Assembly (NCBI GenBank): GCA_029778965.1
Contig: JAKPBL010000396.1
Span: 1 to 10,971 of the forward strand
Direction: 5' to 3'
DNA from: Bacteroidota bacterium
GTDB lineage: Bacteria; Bacteroidota; Bacteroidia; Chitinophagales; Chitinophagaceae
Length of the DNA: 10,971 bases
Below the pieces are notes generated by a model. It did no database searches, was not told the origin of the DNA, and saw only the letters and a program-made list of their open reading frames with translations. Of the stretch, positions 7,117-10,971 are shown in pieces. The first letter of the stretch is position 1, and each line of letters opens with the position of its first letter. Both the position numbers and the translations under genes were made by a program.

Positions 7117-9357
7117 CTATCTCTTTCTTAACAAGATCTTCGCAGCCTCGAAATCATGCGCGGCATCGATGATCTCCATTAGCTGCGGCCAATTACTTAC
7201 TGGTTCGAAAGCGGAATTATATGTTTTCGTTACCGTTAGCAAAATACTGTTTCCCTCCTGTTTGGCCTCTGCCTTGAAAACGCCGGCGGTATTGCTTTTG
7301 TTGACAGACAGTTTCTCGACACCCTCGGCCGTATAGCCTTGTGGGATATTCAACCGTATGCTGTACTGGAAACTGCGGGCGCAAGACATATAAACATCGA
7401 CCTTTCTTGCTCTCTGGTCGGGCTTTAAAGTGGTTTGAGTGCCTATCAGTTTTCCGATATCGACAATATAATTAGCGCCTCCTTTCTTGACCCATCCTTC
7501 CATTTGGAAATGCGTGCTGTACACCAGGTCGGGTCGGGTATGGCGCAGCCCCATATTGTCAATGCGGTACAGGCTGATATCTTTGGGCTTGTCGCCGTAT
7601 TCCGATTCGATTTCATTTTCGAACTGCTCTTTCCATTCAGTCCGGGCTTTGGCAAAAGCAACCTTGTATTCTTCAGCAAGCGACCTGTTTCTCCGGCTGT
7701 CGGCGAAGGTTTCCATAAAGGATTCTTTAACGCTTAAGGCTTTCCGCTCTTCTTCATAATAGTCTTCAAATAGAAGCAGAGCCCTTTGCGCACCATACCG
7801 CATCTCACCCGTTAGAGTACTTTGCCGGTCGATGTTAAGCTTTTCCATATCGCTGTCGATGCTGATATTTATATTTTCCCGCTTCACATTGCTGGTGGCC
7901 TTAGAGGCCGGTATTTTCTCGGGCTGTTCGTCGTTGATCTTCAAGACGATTTTGCCCGAGCCTGCCGTAGTGAGCGATTGGTTATCCTGCCCCTCGTATT
8001 CGGCAGGCACAAAGTTGGCATTGGTGAAAACGCCTTCTGCACACATATACACCGGCTGGTTGCCGAGGGTTTTAATGATGTATTCGAAATCGTCAACCAA
8101 TAATACCTGTTTGGTGTCGGGGCCATACCTCGATGTGGCGAGTATGATCTTGTTCTCGATGCGCAGGTTATTCAATATCAGGCTCAACAGCTCGAGAAAT
8201 TTTTTCTTGTTGGGCATTTGATAATTTCTCTCGATACCAACATTGATCTGGCTGTTGGCGGTAACGCGGTAAAAAGCAATATAACGGAAAGCATAATAAG
8301 CATAATAGGGCAGGCTGTCTTTCGGCAGGTCGTCGCTTTTGCGGGCGCGTTTGATCATTGACTTGATCTCATCGGTCAGGGCATCTGCGACCAGGCCCAG
8401 TGTTGAGCCGTTAAAATCTTCCTTCATGTCGATCTTAACGTCTTCAATGATCTGCTGATAAGGTTGATTCCTATATACTTCTCCCTCTTTTCGCCTGATT
8501 TTTTTGGGACCGCCGATGCGGATGTTCAGACGAAGTATGGGCAATTGCCGGGCGGAAGACATCCACAGGCCCACCGGCGCTTTGTCGATGTTCTTGTATT
8601 GGGCATCGAGAATATTATCGTCGTCGGCGTCTTTCTTCACGCTGAACTCCGGCGCTCCGTTCATAGCGCGGTATTCCAGGGCGCAGGTGGGACCTGCTTC
8701 GCAATGAATCGAATAGTGGAGTATCGGCTTGTCGTCGCCGAAAACAAAAAGATAGGGGTCGGTTTTGTAGCCTGCAATTGCTTCTTCTTCCTGCTGGCAG
8801 AAGAAATAATCGATAATATCACCCACTTCCAGTCCGGGAACAGCTACCTTGCTTCGCTGCTCGCTGTTATGGTCTTTGGTGAGCACCTCTTCATCCACGT
8901 TTACTTCCTTTATACTGCCGTCGGGTTTAATGATCCTGACGCCGAGAAAAACCAACCGTCCTTTTAATTTGGGTGAAAAGAATTTGGCCAGCTTTTTTGA
9001 TTTCTGGTAGCTGAACTCGGAAAACTCTTCTAGCGTGGCTTTGTCATTGATCTTGACCATCTCCCGGAAAGTATTTGTGAAATAGATTTCCTTGTACTTG
9101 GCTGCGACTAGTCCGCGAAACTTGAATTTATTTTTGCTGATGGCTTTGATTTCATGATGCCGGGCCATCACCACTGCCGGTTCGTTGGCATAGGCAGCGG
9201 GTATTTCACGGTTATTGAATGCCGGGATATTCCAACCCCAGACTTCCTTGCGTACCTCGTCCGCCAGTTGTTTAACGTCGGCGTCTGTTTGCGAAAAAAC
9301 AGGAGATACATGCAGAAGGGAAAAGCAGAGTAAAATAATGATGCCGGGATATTTCAT
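7117..9357 (-). CDS. Exported DUF3857 protein with degenerate transglutaminase-like domain
   Basis: A 746-aa product with a signal peptide (about 1-22, core GIIILLCFSLLHV, ending VFSQ), so probably periplasmic. Residues 60-290 match the DUF3857 pattern, clearest at RIIKPDGSIKEVNVDEEVLT (141-160) and VPGLEVGDIIDYFF (173-186). Residues 340-450 occupy the place of the transglutaminase-like core: YYAFRYIAFYRV, then NYQMPNKKKFLELLSLIL where the active upstream neighbour has KYGDCKGMANLTKELL. The catalytic Cys becomes Asn (about 383), and the expected His and Asp positions (VDDFEYI, QPVYMCAEG) are not conserved, so it is probably not an active transglutaminase or peptidase. A charged segment (530-590) with coiled-coil character and a beta-rich C-terminal part follow. 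It is the distal gene of the pair, 28 bases after its neighbour. The function is unknown; a binding or scaffold role is a guess. Confidence 0.85.
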   Translation of the reverse strand: MKYPGIIILLCFSLLHVSPVFSQTDADVKQLADEVRKEVWGWNIPAFNNREIPAAYANEPAVVMARHHEIKAISKNKFKFRGLVAAKYKEIYFTNTFREMVKINDKATLEEFSEFSYQKSKKLAKFFSPKLKGRLVFLGVRIIKPDGSIKEVNVDEEVLTKDHNSEQRSKVAVPGLEVGDIIDYFFCQQEEEAIAGYKTDPYLFVFGDDKPILHYSIHCEAGPTCALEYRAMNGAPEFSVKKDADDDNILDAQYKNIDKAPVGLWMSSARQLPILRLNIRIGGPKKIRRKEGEVYRNQPYQQIIEDVKIDMKEDFNGSTLGLVADALTDEIKSMIKRARKSDDLPKDSLPYYAYYAFRYIAFYRVTANSQINVGIERNYQMPNKKKFLELLSLILNNLRIENKIILATSRYGPDTKQVLLVDDFEYIIKTLGNQPVYMCAEGVFTNANFVPAEYEGQDNQSLTTAGSGKIVLKINDEQPEKIPASKATSNVKRENINISIDSDMEKLNIDRQSTLTGEMRYGAQRALLLFEDYYEEERKALSVKESFMETFADSRRNRSLAEEYKVAFAKARTEWKEQFENEIESEYGDKPKDISLYRIDNMGLRHTRPDLVYSTHFQMEGWVKKGGANYIVDIGKLIGTQTTLKPDQRARKVDVYMSCARSFQYSIRLNIPQGYTAEGVEKLSVNKSNTAGVFKAEAKQEGNSILLTVTKTYNSAFEPVSNWPQLMEIIDAAHDFEAAKILLRKR

Positions 9358-9385
9358 GACGATGGGTTAAAGGGGGTAAGCGCGG

Positions 9386-10971
9386 TTATTTTTTGACCAG
9401 GGTAACCTGCTCGTTATAACATTTTTTCAATTGCTCGATGCTTTTGTTCCATTTTGCAAAAGCCGATTTTTTCAGGCGTGTTTCTTTGATACTGATTTCT
9501 TTGCGATAGGTCAGTTTTGTTCCCACCTGCTGGTACGATACGGTGAACAGGTAGGCTGGATCTTCAACACGCAAGCCCTCGGGCAGGCTACTGATTTTAT
9601 AATCGGCGGGAATGGTCAGCTCCGTTTCATATACCAGGTTCTGTTTATAGGGGAAAAGCCAGTCGGCTTTTCTTTTATCTGCGTCGATGGTGGCATTGCT
9701 GAAGTCTTTGCGCAAGTCAAGGTCAATATAGAGGTCGTTGCCGAATCCGGCCACGGCTTCCTTGTAGTCTACCTGGTAGCTGATGTCGAGCGGGTTGTTT
9801 CTGTCGGTGAGGTCGGATGTCTGGAGCTCGGTAATCCCGTATTTGTTATTTCGCTCCGACAGGTAAGACTGGAGTGCCACACTGAGCTTGTCTTTCTTCA
9901 GGCTGTGGATTTGCTCCAGCAGCCATTCTTTGCTTTCGCCCTTCAATGCATGCGTTGCTTTACCCACCAGGTCGGTGCCGTTGATACGCAGGGCCCTTTT
10001 CTCTAAGTCGGTATTCTGATCGGGCAGGCGCAGCGGTACGCGGTCCAATATGTATTTGTCGCCGTCTTCGATCAGAACTTGCCGGCCTTGTATGCGTTCG
10101 GCATATTGGCCGAATCCGATATAGGTTTCGGTGGCGTCGAGAAAATGAAATTGGCCGCCCGATTGCAAGGCGCAGATCATGTGGTTATCGACCGACAGCG
10201 ATGGGGTGGAATAGTCATACATAATGTGATTGGTGCCAATCCAGCACAGCCGGGCATCGAAGCCGGCAGCCGCCAGTAATTCTTTGGTAAGGTTGGCCAT
10301 GCCCTTGCAGTCGCCGTATTTCTTTTTTAGCACCTGGTCGGCTTTTTCGGGTTTGAATCCTGCTATGCCGTCTTCGAACGCGATATACCGGATATTGTCC
10401 TGCACATATTTGTAGATGGCCTTTTGTTTGTCTATGTCGCTTTTCAGGCCTTTGGTTATTTCGGCTGCTTTTTCTTTGATCACCTGTTTATCGCTCCCGA
10501 TCTGCAATACCAGTTCGCGGTACCAGGCGTACTGATCAGCGAGGGTATTGAAATAGGTGAGTTTATTGCCGCCGGGTTCGGCATATTTGCAGAGCATAAG
10601 CAGATGAGGATAGATATAAGACGGGCCGGGACTTCTCGATTCGCTCTTGCGGGCCTCGAGCTGCTTTATCTGGTAGGAATACAGCGTGCTGTTGCCCTTT
10701 TTGCTGGTTTGCCTGGTAATATTATAACCCTCGAAATTCAGTTCTTTGATCTCCACATGCATCCAGTCGGGAACAAGTATTTCAACCTGCTTGTCTTCCA
10801 CTTTATATGCTTCTGAAAAGTATATGGTGGTGAAGTACCGCGGGTCTTTGATGGTTTTGTTGATTTCTACAGTGCTTTCCGAACCCTTTTTTTCGAGGGG
10901 AAGTGAAAAATAGCAAACCCTGGCGTCGGAGTAGAATATGTTTTCAACGGAATAATATTCGTATTGCGGAA
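9386..10971 (-). CDS. DUF3857/transglutaminase-like protein with intact triad (5' partial)
   Basis: The frame is open to the right edge (527 residues visible), so the start lies outside the window. The GTG at 10801 is only an internal codon: readable protein continues upstream of it, including DPRYFTTIYFSEAYKVED. Numbering from that GTG, residues up to about 100 are beta-rich DUF3857-type sequence. The transglutaminase-like core (about 125-250) has IYKYVQDNIRYIAFEDG, then KKYGDCKGMANLTKELL with Cys165, DNHMICAL with His207 and HFLDAT with Asp222, the expected Cys-His-Asp triad. The C-terminal part is beta-rich (PADYKISSLPEGLRVEDP) like the DUF3858-type tail. Such Bacteroidota proteins are normally exported, although the signal peptide is out of view. 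Whether the domain cleaves or crosslinks peptides is unknown. It is upstream of, and probably co-transcribed with, a homologue lacking the triad. Confidence 0.9.
   Translation of the reverse strand, partial: PQYEYYSVENIFYSDARVCYFSLPLEKKGSESTVEINKTIKDPRYFTTIYFSEAYKVEDKQVEILVPDWMHVEIKELNFEGYNITRQTSKKGNSTLYSYQIKQLEARKSESRSPGPSYIYPHLLMLCKYAEPGGNKLTYFNTLADQYAWYRELVLQIGSDKQVIKEKAAEITKGLKSDIDKQKAIYKYVQDNIRYIAFEDGIAGFKPEKADQVLKKKYGDCKGMANLTKELLAAAGFDARLCWIGTNHIMYDYSTPSLSVDNHMICALQSGGQFHFLDATETYIGFGQYAERIQGRQVLIEDGDKYILDRVPLRLPDQNTDLEKRALRINGTDLVGKATHALKGESKEWLLEQIHSLKKDKLSVALQSYLSERNNKYGITELQTSDLTDRNNPLDISYQVDYKEAVAGFGNDLYIDLDLRKDFSNATIDADKRKADWLFPYKQNLVYETELTIPADYKISSLPEGLRVEDPAYLFTVSYQQVGTKLTYRKEISIKETRLKKSAFAKWNKSIEQLKKCYNEQVTLVKK

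Noticed and set aside
10801..10801. GTG start giving a 471-aa protein
   Set aside because: The frame stays open with convincing family-like sequence to the window edge, so this is an internal Val codon.

Overview
The window looks like a chromosomal segment from a Bacteroidota species, most likely Chitinophagaceae or a close relative (inference). Supporting signs are the absence of Shine-Dalgarno sequences before the starts, a tRNA gene with a TTTG-N19-TAnnTTTG promoter (the Bacteroidota -33/-7 type) and no encoded CCA, moderately high GC, and two DUF3857/transglutaminase-like exported proteins. Most of it is ordinary housekeeping and envelope content, with one unusual intergenic region.

Layout. 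Positions 2-2047 (+) hold the 3' part of a membrane-bound hybrid histidine kinase (membrane segments, PAS-like, HisKA, HATPase, receiver) that is open at the left edge. Convergent to it is a tRNA-Glu(UUC) gene (2239-2310, -) with its own promoter and a strong hairpin terminator. Divergent from the tRNA is the glycolytic pair gap-pgk (2444-4661, +), which ends in a clear rho-independent terminator. A second + operon follows (4776-6645): lemA, a short soluble TPM-domain protein, and an exported membrane-anchored TPM-domain protein with a Gly-rich tail.

Positions 6646-7116 form a 471-bp gap between convergent operons. It contains a perfect 31-bp inverted repeat (arms 6746-6776 and 7039-7069). 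The repeat brackets a decayed, AT-richer remnant of the C-terminus of what appears to be an ATP-grasp protein, disrupted by a frameshift. A 13-bp tandem duplication touches the right arm. This is the least ordinary part of the window.

Positions 7117-10971 (-) carry two tandem genes of the DUF3857/transglutaminase type. The upstream one (cut off by the right edge) keeps a Cys-His-Asp triad. The downstream one has the same general architecture but lacks the catalytic residues, so the pair looks like an active enzyme-like protein plus a pseudoenzyme.

I see no CRISPR array, no transposase gene, no prophage and no convincing new defence or mobile system. The best candidates for follow-up are the inverted-repeat-bounded gene remnant and the dead/live transglutaminase-like pair.
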